Under the pieces are notes generated by a model, which had not been told where the DNA came from, searched no databases, and worked only from the letters and a program-made list of their open reading frames with translations. Shown piece after piece: positions 23,205-31,626 of a DNA stretch of 34,616 nucleotides (within the stretch, counting starts at the first letter, position 1; every line of letters begins with the position of its first letter). Source of the stretch: Geoglobus sp. (GTDB taxonomy: Archaea; Halobacteriota; Archaeoglobi; Archaeoglobales; Archaeoglobaceae); contig WAMS01000099.1 of assembly GCA_015522195.1 (NCBI GenBank), positions 1-34,616 of the forward strand, read 5' to 3'. The position numbers were made by a program, and so were the translations under genes.

Positions 23205-23861
23205 ATGCCGGTCTATGACGTGATCGTGAAGGACAGAACATTCAGGGTCGAGGTTGAGGAGATCTCACAGAACAGGTTCAGGGTAATAATCAACGGCAGA
23301 GAAGAAATAATAGAGATGTCTGAAAAAGTCATAGAGATCAAAAAAGAGAAAAAGGATGATTCTGCCCCGGCAGTGGTAGAGGGTGGTGAGATAAGGGCTG
23401 AAATGTCCGGAACTGTTGTGAAAGTTCTTGTCAGGAAGGGAGATCGGATTGAAAAAGGGCAGGCCCTGCTTGTTCTTGAGGCTATGAAAATGGAAAATGA
23501 GATTGCAAGTCACATAAGCGGGATCGTTGTTGATATTCCTGTTGCCGATGGTGATAAGGTTCAGGCAGGAGATGTATTGGCTGTGATATCCCCGGATCAG
23601 TCAGAATCCAGTTCCGGATCTCAAAGCAGGTCATCATCCTCTCAGGATGGCAGTGTTGTCAAATCTGAGATGGCCGGCACGGTTGTCAGGGTTCTGAAAA
23701 AAGAGGGTGAAAATGTCAGGTCAGGTGAAGCCGTGCTGGTACTTGAGGCTATGAAAATGGAAAATGAGGTTTCAAGCCCCGCTGATGGAGTTATTACAAG
23801 GATATTTGTTGACGAGGGCAGCAGGGTTCAGATTGGAGATCCGCTCTTTTCACTTTCATGA
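23205..23861 (+). CDS. Biotin carboxyl carrier protein with two tandem biotinyl domains
   Basis: This 218-residue protein has an N-terminal stretch (1-50) that resembles the part before biotinyl domains in decarboxylase gamma chains, then two biotinyl domains. The first, about residues 60-130, has EAMKMENEI with biotin-accepting Lys95. The second, about 150-218, has EAMKMENEV with Lys184. They are joined by a flexible Ser-rich linker (residues 131-150). Both keep the AMKM signature, so both could be biotinylated. One domain is the usual number. ATG 23205 starts one base after the 43-residue peptide, whose last codons carry the ribosome-binding GGGTGG; an ATG at 23181 inside that peptide is rejected. 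The carrier shuttles carboxyl groups from biotin carboxylase, not in this window, to the carboxyltransferase. Confidence 0.92.
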   Translation: MPVYDVIVKDRTFRVEVEEISQNRFRVIINGREEIIEMSEKVIEIKKEKKDDSAPAVVEGGEIRAEMSGTVVKVLVRKGDRIEKGQALLVLEAMKMENEIASHISGIVVDIPVADGDKVQAGDVLAVISPDQSESSSGSQSRSSSSQDGSVVKSEMAGTVVRVLKKEGENVRSGEAVLVLEAMKMENEVSSPADGVITRIFVDEGSRVQIGDPLFSLS

Positions 23862-25519
23862 GGGGTGAGAATGTGGGAAAGAGAGAATGGGAAGAAAGAT
23901 ACGTGAAACCACTGCTTGAAAAAGCTCCGGAGCGGAAAAAGGAGTTCAGAACATCAAGTGGATTTGTGATAGACAGGGTTTACACCCCTGAAGATGTGAA
24001 TCCCGACTATGAAGGCATGCTAGGATACCCAGGTGTGTATCCCTTCACCCGTGGTGTTTATCCGACAATGTATCGCGGCAGATTGTGGACAATGAGGCAG
24101 TACGCTGGATTCGGTACTGCTGAGGAAACAAACGCAAGATATCGATACCTGCTCGAGCAGGGACAGACAGGTCTGAGTGTTGCCTTTGATCTCCCCACCC
24201 AGATAGGGTATGACAGCGATCATCCAATGGCTCTTGGAGAGGTTGGAAAGGTTGGTGTGGCCATCGACACCCTTGAAGATATGGAGATTCTGTTTTCAGG
24301 CATTCCCCTCGATAGGGTTTCCACATCCATGACAATCAACTCCACCGCAGCTCAGATTCTGAGCATGTACATTGTTGTTGCAGAAAGCCAGGGTGCTGAC
24401 AGAAAAATACTCAGAGGAACTGTTCAGAACGACATGCTCAAAGAGTACATAGCAAGGGGAACATACATATTTCCTCCAGAACCGAGTCTGAGGCTTGCAA
24501 CTGACATAATAATGTTCTGTGCGAATGAGGTACCAAAGTGGAACTCAATAAGCATCTCTGGCTATCACATGGAAGAGGCTGGAGCAACCCCGGTACAGGA
24601 AGTCGCCTTCACCCTCGCAGATGGTATTGAGTATGTGCAGAGAGTAATTGACAGAGGGATGGATGTTGATGCATTTGCCCCAAGACTCAGCTTTTTCTTT
24701 TCAGCAGGAAACAATCTCATTGAGGAGGTGGCAAAATTCAGGGCTGCAAGAAGGCTCTGGGCAAGGATAATGAAGGAGAGATTCAATGCCAGAAATCCAA
24801 GGTCCCAGATGCTCAGATTTCACGTTCAGACAGCTGGTTGCACACTAACTGCCCAGCAGCCAGAAAACAACATAATACGAGTGACCCTGCAGGCTCTCGC
24901 AGCAGTTCTTGGTGGAGCTCAGAGCCTGCATACAAACAGCTTTGATGAAGCATTAAGCCTCCCGACCGAGAAAGCTGTCAGGATAGCGCTTAGAACACAG
25001 CAGATAATAGCTGAAGAAAGTGGAGTTGCAGACGTGGCAGATCCAATGGGAGGTGCGTACTACCTTGAATGGCTCACAGAAAAAATTGAGGAGGAGGCCA
25101 TGAAATACATTGACAGGATTGATGAAATGGGTGGTGTGATAAGGGCAATTGAAAGTGGATACATTCAGAGGGAGATCCAGAAATCTGCCTATGAAAAGCA
25201 AAAGGCAATTGATGAAGGTGAACTTGTGGTTGTCGGGGTGAACAAATACAGAATGGATGAAGATATAAAGGCTGAGATACTAAGAATCGATCAGGAAATT
25301 GTCAGAAAACAGGTGGAGAGAACAAAGAGATTCAGGGAGAACAGGGATAGCAGGAAGGTGGAGGAGGCAGTTGAAAAACTCAAAAAAGCTGCTGAAGATC
25401 CTGAAAAAAATCTCATGCCTCACATTCTTGATGCTGTTAAGGCGAGAGCAACACTTGGCGAGATGACAGATGCGCTCAGAGAGGTATTCGGGGAGTACAG
25501 GGCTCCTCAGATATTCTGA
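23858..25519 (+). CDS. Methylmalonyl-CoA mutase large (catalytic) subunit
   Basis: This is the 553-residue TIM-barrel chain without the C-terminal B12 domain, which is encoded by the first gene of the operon. Family blocks are evident: [20 protein letters not shown] near residues 52-71, [41 protein letters not shown] near 105-125, [20 protein letters not shown] near 230-250, and the [20 protein letters not shown] block near 325-345. [15 protein letters not shown] and [13 protein letters not shown] follow. It carries out the radical rearrangement of methylmalonyl-CoA and succinyl-CoA. ATG 23858 overlaps the carrier's stop, but GTG 23873 has the better-placed ribosome-binding site (GGGGTGA) and may be the real start, five codons later. 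The G-protein chaperone MeaB is not nearby. Confidence 0.95.
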   Translation: MRGENVGKREWEERYVKPLLEKAPERKKEFRTSSGFVIDRVYTPEDVNPDYEGMLGYPGVYPFTRGVYPTMYRGRLWTMRQYAGFGTAEETNARYRYLLEQGQTGLSVAFDLPTQIGYDSDHPMALGEVGKVGVAIDTLEDMEILFSGIPLDRVSTSMTINSTAAQILSMYIVVAESQGADRKILRGTVQNDMLKEYIARGTYIFPPEPSLRLATDIIMFCANEVPKWNSISISGYHMEEAGATPVQEVAFTLADGIEYVQRVIDRGMDVDAFAPRLSFFFSAGNNLIEEVAKFRAARRLWARIMKERFNARNPRSQMLRFHVQTAGCTLTAQQPENNIIRVTLQALAAVLGGAQSLHTNSFDEALSLPTEKAVRIALRTQQIIAEESGVADVADPMGGAYYLEWLTEKIEEEAMKYIDRIDEMGGVIRAIESGYIQREIQKSAYEKQKAIDEGELVVVGVNKYRMDEDIKAEILRIDQEIVRKQVERTKRFRENRDSRKVEEAVEKLKKAAEDPEKNLMPHILDAVKARATLGEMTDALREVFGEYRAPQIF

Positions 25520-25522
25520 TAG

Positions 25523-26101
25523 GTGGTGATTCTGGACAGATTTTTTATACTGCTCATACCCCCTTTTCTCGGAGCGTTCATAGGATACCTCACTAATGTT
25601 GTTGCAATAAGACTGCTTTTTCATCCAAAAAAACCCGTAAAAATCCTTGGGATTAAATTTCAGGGACTCATCCCTGCGAAAAGTGATGAACTTGCAAGAA
25701 GGTTCATAGATATAGTAAGCGATTATGTGGAGAAAGAGGATTTCAGAGAGCTCATACATGAGGCCATAGACAAAACATTCAGAGAATCCAGATTTGCAAA
25801 AGTACTTGGAAGCCAGCCTGTTATTGCAATTCTGGAAAAATATGGATTCAGAGAAAAAATTGCAGATCAAATATCTGAAATTGTATCAAGAGCTCAGGCA
25901 AGACTCACCTCGTCAATAGTAGACAATATGGACTTCAGAAAATTCTTAGAAAAGAAGATAGCTGAGTTCAGTGAGGAGGAGGCTGAGCTCATTTTCAAAA
26001 AATTTGCAAAAAACGAAATGAGATTTATCGAGATGTCAGGAGCGTTTCTTGGTTTTATCATTGGACTTGTCCAGAGCATCATCTTCATGGTAGCATACTA
26101 A
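25523..26101 (+). CDS. DUF445 family membrane protein
   Basis: This 192-residue protein has an N-terminal membrane segment (FFILLIPPFLGAFIGYLTNVVAI, about residues 7-29), then RLLFHPKKPVKILGIKFQGLIPAKSDELA, the DUF445 hallmark. A long amphipathic helical region fills 60-165, and a C-terminal membrane helix, GAFLGFIIGLVQSIIFMVAY, closes it. The two ends would anchor a helical domain on one side of the membrane. The family role is unknown. It begins three bases after the mutase stop, within AGGTGGTGATTCTG. The listed start is GTG 25523, but that sequence looks like a ribosome-binding site, so the start is uncertain. Its place at the end of the operon may be due to read-through rather than shared function. 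It overlaps the convergent methyltransferase by 66 bases. Confidence 0.8.
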   Translation: MVILDRFFILLIPPFLGAFIGYLTNVVAIRLLFHPKKPVKILGIKFQGLIPAKSDELARRFIDIVSDYVEKEDFRELIHEAIDKTFRESRFAKVLGSQPVIAILEKYGFREKIADQISEIVSRAQARLTSSIVDNMDFRKFLEKKIAEFSEEEAELIFKKFAKNEMRFIEMSGAFLGFIIGLVQSIIFMVAY

Positions 26102-26629
26102 GATGTAATGAAATGGATAGATTTCAGGACATTCAACAAATCTGAAGTTTCTTTCAGCCATTTTCAGCATTTCCTGCTTTTCAATCCTCTCCTCCACAGG
26201 TGGCCCAAGTTCTGTCTCAATCTTCTTCCACTCAATTACCACAACAACCCTCGCGTTCCGGCTCCATTCCAGAAACCTTTCCGGTTCGTCAACCTCATGC
26301 AGAACATTTGAGAAAAGAATGAAATCTATCTCGAAGTCAAAGTTCTGCGGAGTATCTGAGATAATTATGCCAACATTCTTCACACCCCTCTTATCAAGTT
26401 CCTCCCTGAGAATTGATGCCATCGAGACCTTGGCTTCAACTGCATACACCCTCCTGAAATGTTTCGCAAGAACTTCAGTAAAGTATCCTGTTCCTGCTCC
26501 ATAATCAACTGCAGTGTCCCTGTACCTTAATCTTGAAAGAATCTCTCTCCCAAAAACATCTACAGGGAGAATTTTTTTCCTTTTCTCGCTTCTGAGCACA
26601 TCAGGATCACCTGAGAATATGTGTGGCAT
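26036..26629 (-). CDS. Class I SAM-dependent methyltransferase
   Basis: This 197-residue protein has motif I as AVDYGAGTGYFTEVLAKHF near residues 40-58, motif II around VYAVEAKVSMASIL, and motif IV-like DFILFSNVLHEVDEPERFL near 102-120. This is the Methyltransf_11/25 type. The N-terminal part (MPHIFSGDPDVLRSEKR) and the strand VVVVIEWKKIETELGPP, as in UbiE-like and small-molecule methyltransferases, suggest a small substrate; which one is unknown. ATG 26629 follows a TATA-like stretch (TTTTTATA, minus strand, near 26651-26658) by about 29 bases. The C-terminal Lys-rich tail lies within the 66-base overlap with the DUF445 gene, so the last 20 residues may be poorly conserved. Confidence 0.85.
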   Translation of the reverse strand: MPHIFSGDPDVLRSEKRKKILPVDVFGREILSRLRYRDTAVDYGAGTGYFTEVLAKHFRRVYAVEAKVSMASILREELDKRGVKNVGIIISDTPQNFDFEIDFILFSNVLHEVDEPERFLEWSRNARVVVVIEWKKIETELGPPVEERIEKQEMLKMAERNFRFVECPEIYPFHYILVCYHEDDALDKSNDKTKKRS

Positions 26630-26671
26630 ATCTCTTAACAGAACACTGATTATAAAAAATGCATCCGCGAT

Positions 26672-27253
26672 TCAGAACTGCCTCACAGTATGGATTATTC
26701 TGTGGATCGTCGTAACGAAACTCAGAACTCCAATTATGGCCAAGGTCTCAAGATAGTATCCAAGCAGAATTCCGATCATTATCAGAACAATTCTTGTATC
26801 CCTGCCTGCTATCCCGACCTTGCATTCAGCTCCTTCCGCTTCTGCCATTGCTCTTGAAATGCTCACACCAAAAGAGAACGTCAGTGCAGCAAATCCTGCA
26901 AGCCAGAGTTTTTCCGGATTCAGAGCAACAATGGCAGTGATCAGTGCAGCATCAACGAACCTGTCAAAGACCCTGTCAATAAAGGCTCCGTATCTTGTAA
27001 CCTTTCCGCTCATTCTCGCCAGATCTCCATCAACGCAGTCAAATATCTGGGAAATAAAGAGGAGAGCGACTCCAGCATATATCCTGCCGAACCCGATCAG
27101 CACAGCCGAAATTATTCCGATAATGAATGACAGGTAGGTTACTGCGTTGGGACTGACATCAAAATTCATCAAGAATTTTGCAATCGGTCTTGAAAACCTC
27201 CTGTAGACCAAATTGGTGATCACATACTCAAACTGGATCCTACCACCTCCCAC
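26672..27253 (-). CDS. CDP-alcohol phosphatidyltransferase family membrane enzyme
   Basis: This 193-residue protein has five to six membrane helices. The full family motif D-x2-D-G-x2-A-R-x8-G-x3-D-x3-D is present as DCVDGDLARMSGKVTRYGAFIDRVFDRFVD, given here as its key residues near 70-100. It joins an alcohol to a CDP-activated partner with loss of CMP. In archaea such enzymes make phospholipid headgroups or the solute di-myo-inositol phosphate. The divergent neighbour is a nucleotidyltransferase that could make the CDP substrate, so the pair may form one pathway; this is inference. The start is GTG 27253, about 24-27 bases from a shared TATA region. A later GTG at 27223 is possible. Confidence 0.85.
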   Translation of the reverse strand: MGGGRIQFEYVITNLVYRRFSRPIAKFLMNFDVSPNAVTYLSFIIGIISAVLIGFGRIYAGVALLFISQIFDCVDGDLARMSGKVTRYGAFIDRVFDRFVDAALITAIVALNPEKLWLAGFAALTFSFGVSISRAMAEAEGAECKVGIAGRDTRIVLIMIGILLGYYLETLAIIGVLSFVTTIHRIIHTVRQF

Positions 27254-27272
27254 CTGTGTTTTTTACAAAATG

Positions 27273-27280
27273 TTTAAATA
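27273..27280. promoter_or_regulatory. TATA box between divergent CDP-alcohol transferase and nucleotidyltransferase genes
   Basis: TTTAAATA begins 29 bases before ATG 27302. The complementary TATTTAAA lies 27 bases from GTG 27253 on the other strand. Both messages would be leaderless, and the 48-base gap must serve both, which suggests co-expression. Confidence 0.55.
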
Positions 27281-27301
27281 AATTTCATCTGAAGTCTTTT
27301 C

Positions 27302-28036
27302 ATGAGGGCGATCATCCTTGCAGCAGGAATGGGCTCAAGACTTGAGAAAATAACTGAAAAAGTTCCAAAAGCACTTGTAGATGTTGGGGGAAAACCATTA
27401 CTTGCCCATTCCCTCAGTACCCTTATTTCAGAGGGTATAACCGATTTCATAATAGTCACCGGGCACAAAGCTTACAAGATAAGGGAGTACATCGAGGAAA
27501 ATTTTGGAGGGATAGATGTGGAATACATTCACAACAACAGATATGATGAAACCAACAACATATACAGCCTCTATCTTGCAATAAAAAATATAAACGCCCC
27601 TTTTTACATCCTCAACTCTGACATCATATTTCATCCAGGAATCTTTGCCATGATACATTCCAGTCAGAAAAAGAACCTCACAATATCTGTTGACTTCAGG
27701 GAGAACCTTGGGAAGGAGGAAATGAAGGTGAAGGTTGAGGGTGAGAGAGTCATTGCAATCAGCAAAAAACTCGATCCGGCTGATTCAGATGGAGAGTACA
27801 TTGGCATAACAAAGGTTACAGAGAGATCAGGAGATCTGCTTCTGGAATGTGTATCAGAGACTATGGAGGTTCATGGCAAGCGGGTTTTTTACGAACATGC
27901 ATTTCAGAGGATGATAGATAGGGGTTACGAAATCAATTACTCAAAAACATCAGGACTGCCATGGACAGAGATAGATACCATCGAGGATCTTGTTTTTGCG
28001 AGAAAAAGGGTTTATCCGGCAATTATGGAAGAATAA
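27302..28036 (+). CDS. Nucleotidyltransferase (CTP-type, phosphocholine/inositol-phosphate cytidylyltransferase-like)
   Basis: This 244-residue protein opens with the nucleotide-binding AIILAAGMGSRLEKITEKVPKAL at residues 3-25 and VGGKPLLAHSL, the NTP_transferase start. The YHNNRY-like stretch IHNNRYDETNNIYSLYLAI near 78-96 and LNSDIIFHPGIF near 105-116 are typical of LicC-like cytidylyltransferases. The C-terminal WTEIDTIEDLVFARKRVYP is the usual metal and substrate site end. It should activate a phosphorylated alcohol or sugar with CTP or UTP. Pairing with the divergent CDP-alcohol transferase suggests CTP; in some Archaeoglobus these two activities are fused in one protein for di-myo-inositol phosphate synthesis. 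That link is inference. ATG 27302 is 29 bases after TTTAAATA. Confidence 0.85.
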   Translation: MRAIILAAGMGSRLEKITEKVPKALVDVGGKPLLAHSLSTLISEGITDFIIVTGHKAYKIREYIEENFGGIDVEYIHNNRYDETNNIYSLYLAIKNINAPFYILNSDIIFHPGIFAMIHSSQKKNLTISVDFRENLGKEEMKVKVEGERVIAISKKLDPADSDGEYIGITKVTERSGDLLLECVSETMEVHGKRVFYEHAFQRMIDRGYEINYSKTSGLPWTEIDTIEDLVFARKRVYPAIMEE

Positions 28037-28080
28037 AAATCCAATACCGAAAAACAGCTTGAAATCCAGAGAATCTGTTC

Positions 28081-29109
28081 TCAGCTTCTCACCTGTTCAA
28101 CCACAACTTCGTAATCCCTCTCCACCTCCCTCAAAAACTGTTCCGTGGTGTAACCTTTTCTGTAAACAAGAAGCGATGCTCCACCAGCACCGACACCTTC
28201 TTTGACAAACCCCTGTCCATAAGCTCTCAATCCTGCTTTTGTTGATTTTTCAAGCCCGGGATCGCTTGCAATCACATCTGTAGCAGAGATCTCAGCTATA
28301 TCCGATGTTTTATCCTCAGCCACGTACTTTGTTGTTACAATGTGCACTTCTGCATCGGGATTAAGTGCATTCACAATCTGTGAAACTGCAGCCATCTGAG
28401 TGCCTCCTGCAAGTATCACGTGTTTTGCAAACCCGGTTGATATTCCAGACACAGTTACAAGAACAGGGTCTCCAACCTCGGCCATAATTTCAAGAGGGTC
28501 ATCGCTTTCAACCCTTGAAACTGCCATATCCATAACTCTGCGCTTGATGTCAACGGGGTTTTCAGGCATGCTGGAGGACACCTTTGGATCCAGACCCATT
28601 GCCTTCAGAACCGCTCCTGCCGTTGTTGTTCCGGCAGGTATGCTCTCTCCAATCACCAGTACATCAAATTCCTTGGACAGTTCCTTTCCAAGAATTTTTC
28701 CATAGTTAAATGTTCTCTTCACATCTTCCAGATCCATTGCACTTTCTTCTGCTATATTCCTCCCAACTGGTGCATTGACAGTCCAGTAAGGCATCTTCGG
28801 CTTCTCAATCAGACCGCTGTCGACAACGAAAAGCGGAACATGTGTGAGTCTCAGTGCGGTGTATGTTATCAGAGCTGGAGTTGGTTTCCCATCAGGGGTT
28901 GCCGGAGGGAACGGTATGCTCTTGCAGTACCCGTAACAGAGTAGCTCAGCATCGGCAGGTGGTGTAAACTTGATAAGTTCAGGACTCTCTCCTGCAACTG
29001 TTATTCCTGGAATTTCTGCAGTCATCGTGTTTCCTATGCACAGGACAAAGGCCACATTTCCATCAAGCAGATCTGAAAAGTCCGTACCCTTTATCACCCT
29101 GTAGCTCAT
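28081..29109 (-). CDS. cobT: Archaeal CobT-type nicotinate-nucleotide phosphoribosyltransferase
   Basis: This 342-residue protein of the archaeal group (TIGR00303/UPF0284) contains FVLCIGNTMTAEIPGITVAG near residues 21-40 and VDSGLIEKPKMPYWTVNAPVG near 95-115. IGESIPAGTTTAGAVLKAMG near 150-170 and VILAGGTQMAAVSQIVNAL near 225-245 follow. The later acidic segment is AYGQGFVKEGVGAGGASLL. CobT activates the lower-ligand base of cobamides as the alpha-riboside phosphate; the base itself is not told by sequence. It would support the B12-dependent mutase 2.5 kb away. ATG 29109 follows GTTATAAT (29131-29138, minus strand) at the leaderless distance, and a palindrome sits just upstream of that box. 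It converges with the nucleotidyltransferase across 44 bases. Confidence 0.88.
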   Translation of the reverse strand: MSYRVIKGTDFSDLLDGNVAFVLCIGNTMTAEIPGITVAGESPELIKFTPPADAELLCYGYCKSIPFPPATPDGKPTPALITYTALRLTHVPLFVVDSGLIEKPKMPYWTVNAPVGRNIAEESAMDLEDVKRTFNYGKILGKELSKEFDVLVIGESIPAGTTTAGAVLKAMGLDPKVSSSMPENPVDIKRRVMDMAVSRVESDDPLEIMAEVGDPVLVTVSGISTGFAKHVILAGGTQMAAVSQIVNALNPDAEVHIVTTKYVAEDKTSDIAEISATDVIASDPGLEKSTKAGLRAYGQGFVKEGVGAGGASLLVYRKGYTTEQFLREVERDYEVVVEQVRS

Positions 29110-29130
29110 GGCAGAAGTGAGAAAAGACTG

Positions 29131-29166
29131 ATTATAACACTTATTTTTGTATTACTTATGTAATAC
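29131..29166 (-). promoter_or_regulatory. cobT promoter (TATA) with upstream palindrome
   Basis: GTTATAAT (29131-29138) is the likely TATA box of cobT. Ten bases upstream of it the perfect palindrome GTATTAC-TTAT-GTAATAC covers 29149-29166. It lies between the cobT and polB start codons, upstream of the TATA/BRE region, where an activator or a repressor could bind. It is 38 bases from the polB TATA-like box. Confidence 0.45.
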
Positions 29167-29234
29167 GGATAAGGAGAGTTAAGTGTTTCTCCACACGGAA
29201 GGGTTAAAATATTGTCACGGTGAAGTTAACATGA

Positions 29235-31586
29235 ATGGAGGGCTGGCTGATTGATGCAGACTACATAACTGAAAATGACAGAGCTGTAGTCAGGCTCTGG
29301 TGTAGAGATGACGATGGAATTTTTGTTATACATGACAGAAATTTCACCCCGTATTTCTACGTCATTCCATTTGAGGATTTTGATCCAATGAAGGTGGTAG
29401 CTGAAACAAAAAACAGAGTTATCAGGCCTCAAAATGCTGATGTTGTGGAGAAAAGAATATTTGGTAAGAAAATGGATGTCTACAGGATATATGCAAAACA
29501 TCCTCAGGATGTTCCGAAGCTGAGAGAAGCTTTCAGAGCATACGGAGATGTTAGAGAGGCAGACATTCCTTTTGCATACAGATACCTGATTGACAGGGAT
29601 CTTGCATGCATGGATGGAGTTGTGGTGGAGGGCACATTAAAAACAGAGAAGGGAATCAGAGTTGTTGAGGCAGAAACCATAGAAAGAAACAAGAGAGATG
29701 GTTTTCCGGAGCTGAGAGTTCTTGCTTTTGATTGTGAGATGCTTACAGAATTCGGTATGGCCGATGCTGATAGAGATCCGATTATAGTAATAGGCATCAA
29801 GATGGGTGACTTTGAAAAGATAATCCATGGAGAGGAAAGGGAAATAATAGGAAGATTTGTCAGAATTGTAAGAGAGCTTGATCCGGACATAATCGTTGGT
29901 TACAATCAGGATGGATTTGACTGGCCATATCTGAAAAAAAGGGCTGAAAAACTTTCTATCAGACTTGCCATAGGCAGGGATGGAAGTGAACTGACATTCA
30001 GAGGGGGGAGGCCAAAAATAACGGGAAGGATGAATGTTGATCTTTACGACCTTGCAATGAGACTGGATGTGAAGGTGAAAAAGCTTGAAAATGTGGCAGA
30101 GTTTCTGGGCAGAAAGGTTGAGATTGCCGATATAGAGGCAAAGGATATCTACAGAAAATGGATTTCTGGAGACAGGGAAAGTGTCTTCAGGTATTCCAAG
30201 CAGGACATCATGAACACATACTACATTGCCGAGGAGCTTCTGCCAATGCATTACGAACTTTCCAAAATGATAAGACTGCCTGTTGATGATATAACAAGAA
30301 TGGGAAGAGGGAGACAGGTTGACTGGCTTTTGCTGAGTGAGGCTTTCAGGCTTGATGAGATTGCACCGAGTCCAAGTGAGATAGAGGAAAGTTATGAAGG
30401 GGCATTTGTACTCGAGCCTGAACGAGGATTGCATGAGAACGTTTACTGTCTTGATTTTGCATCCATGTATCCATCGATAATGATTGCCTTCAACATATCT
30501 CCAGACACGTACGTTTCAGGCAGATGTGATGACTGCCATGTCGCTCCCGAGGTTGAGCACAGATTCAGGAAGGAACCTGATGGATTTTTCAAAAGGATAT
30601 TGCAGAACCTGATAGAGAAGAGAAAGGAAATAAAGACAAGAATGAACATGACCGAAAGAGGGAGTGTTGAATACCGCCTTTTGGACATACAGCAGCAGAC
30701 CCTGAAAATCCTCACAAACTCATTTTACGGATACACCGGATGGAGCGGGGCGAGATGGTACTGCAGAGCATGTGCCGAGGCAACAACAGCATGGGGCAGA
30801 TACTTCATAAGAAAATCAGCTGAGATCGCAAGGAATATGGGTTTTCAGGTTCTGTATGGGGATACCGACAGCATTTTTGTCAGAAAAGAGGGTTTTAGCG
30901 GAGATGACCTTGAAAGAGAGGTTAAAATACTGATAAACAGGATCTCCCAGGAGCTGCCTGTAACAATCGAAATCGATGAGATATACAGGACGGTATTTTT
31001 TGTTGAGAAAAAGAGATACGCCGGACTCACAGCCGATGGAAGGCTCGTGGTAAAGGGTCTGGAAGTGAGAAGAGGGGACTGGTGTGAGCTTGCAAAAGAG
31101 GTTCAGAAAGAAGTTATTGAAATGATACTGAAAGAAAAAAATCCTGAAAAGGCAATGAGATATGTCAGGCAAGTAATAGACAGAATAAAAAATGGAGAGT
31201 ATCCTCTTGAAAAATTTGTAATATACAAGGGGCTCACAAGAAGGCCATCAAAGTATGAAAGCATGCAGGCACATGTTAAGGCCGTACTCAAGGGACAGGG
31301 ATTTGGATACGTGTATCCCGTGGGCACAAAGGTCGGTTATGTTGTTGTTGAAGGATCAGGCAACGTTGGAGACAGAGCATACCCGATCGAGCTGGTAGAG
31401 AGTTTTGATGGAAGGTTTGTAGAGCTAAAAACTAAGTTCGGAACGGAAAAGAAGAGAATTGACAGGGAATACTACATAAACAATCAGATAATTCCCAGTG
31501 TGATGAGAATTCTCGAGAGATTTGAATACAGTGAAGCATACATCAAGGGAACTCACCAGCAAACATTGGATTCGTTTTTTGGATAG
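29235..31586 (+). CDS. polB: Family B DNA polymerase
   Basis: This 783-residue archaeal replicative/repair polymerase has the exonuclease motifs LAFDCEM (Asp166, Glu168), VGYNQDGFDWPYL near 217, and YSKQDIMNTYYI near 315. The polymerase motifs are LDFASMYPSIMIAFN (motif A, near 407), LDIQQQTLKILTNSFYGYTGW (motif B region, here shown by key residues K, NS, YG, near 475-495), and YGDTDSIF (motif C, near 540), with KKRYAG near 590. The C terminus THQQTLDSFFG carries a PCNA-interacting box (QxxLxxFF). Proofreading and polymerase residues are all intact. ATG 29235 lies 31 bases after TTAAAATA, so the mRNA is likely leaderless. Two nucleotide and DNA-damage genes follow on the same strand. Confidence 0.96.
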   Translation: MEGWLIDADYITENDRAVVRLWCRDDDGIFVIHDRNFTPYFYVIPFEDFDPMKVVAETKNRVIRPQNADVVEKRIFGKKMDVYRIYAKHPQDVPKLREAFRAYGDVREADIPFAYRYLIDRDLACMDGVVVEGTLKTEKGIRVVEAETIERNKRDGFPELRVLAFDCEMLTEFGMADADRDPIIVIGIKMGDFEKIIHGEEREIIGRFVRIVRELDPDIIVGYNQDGFDWPYLKKRAEKLSIRLAIGRDGSELTFRGGRPKITGRMNVDLYDLAMRLDVKVKKLENVAEFLGRKVEIADIEAKDIYRKWISGDRESVFRYSKQDIMNTYYIAEELLPMHYELSKMIRLPVDDITRMGRGRQVDWLLLSEAFRLDEIAPSPSEIEESYEGAFVLEPERGLHENVYCLDFASMYPSIMIAFNISPDTYVSGRCDDCHVAPEVEHRFRKEPDGFFKRILQNLIEKRKEIKTRMNMTERGSVEYRLLDIQQQTLKILTNSFYGYTGWSGARWYCRACAEATTAWGRYFIRKSAEIARNMGFQVLYGDTDSIFVRKEGFSGDDLEREVKILINRISQELPVTIEIDEIYRTVFFVEKKRYAGLTADGRLVVKGLEVRRGDWCELAKEVQKEVIEMILKEKNPEKAMRYVRQVIDRIKNGEYPLEKFVIYKGLTRRPSKYESMQAHVKAVLKGQGFGYVYPVGTKVGYVVVEGSGNVGDRAYPIELVESFDGRFVELKTKFGTEKKRIDREYYINNQIIPSVMRILERFEYSEAYIKGTHQQTLDSFFG

Positions 31587-31626
31587 ATCCAAAAAATGAT
31601 AAGACCTTACGGCAGAATTTTAAGCA

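Noticed and set aside
25523-26101. DUF445 protein as a sodium-pumping subunit (OadB-like) of a decarboxylase
   Set aside because: It has only two membrane anchors and the DUF445 signature, not the many-helix pump; its place in the operon alone is not enough.
29637-30434. 265-residue minus-strand open frame inside polB
   Set aside because: It is antisense to essential polymerase and exonuclease motifs and has shadow-like composition (rich in His, Ser, Leu and Phe).
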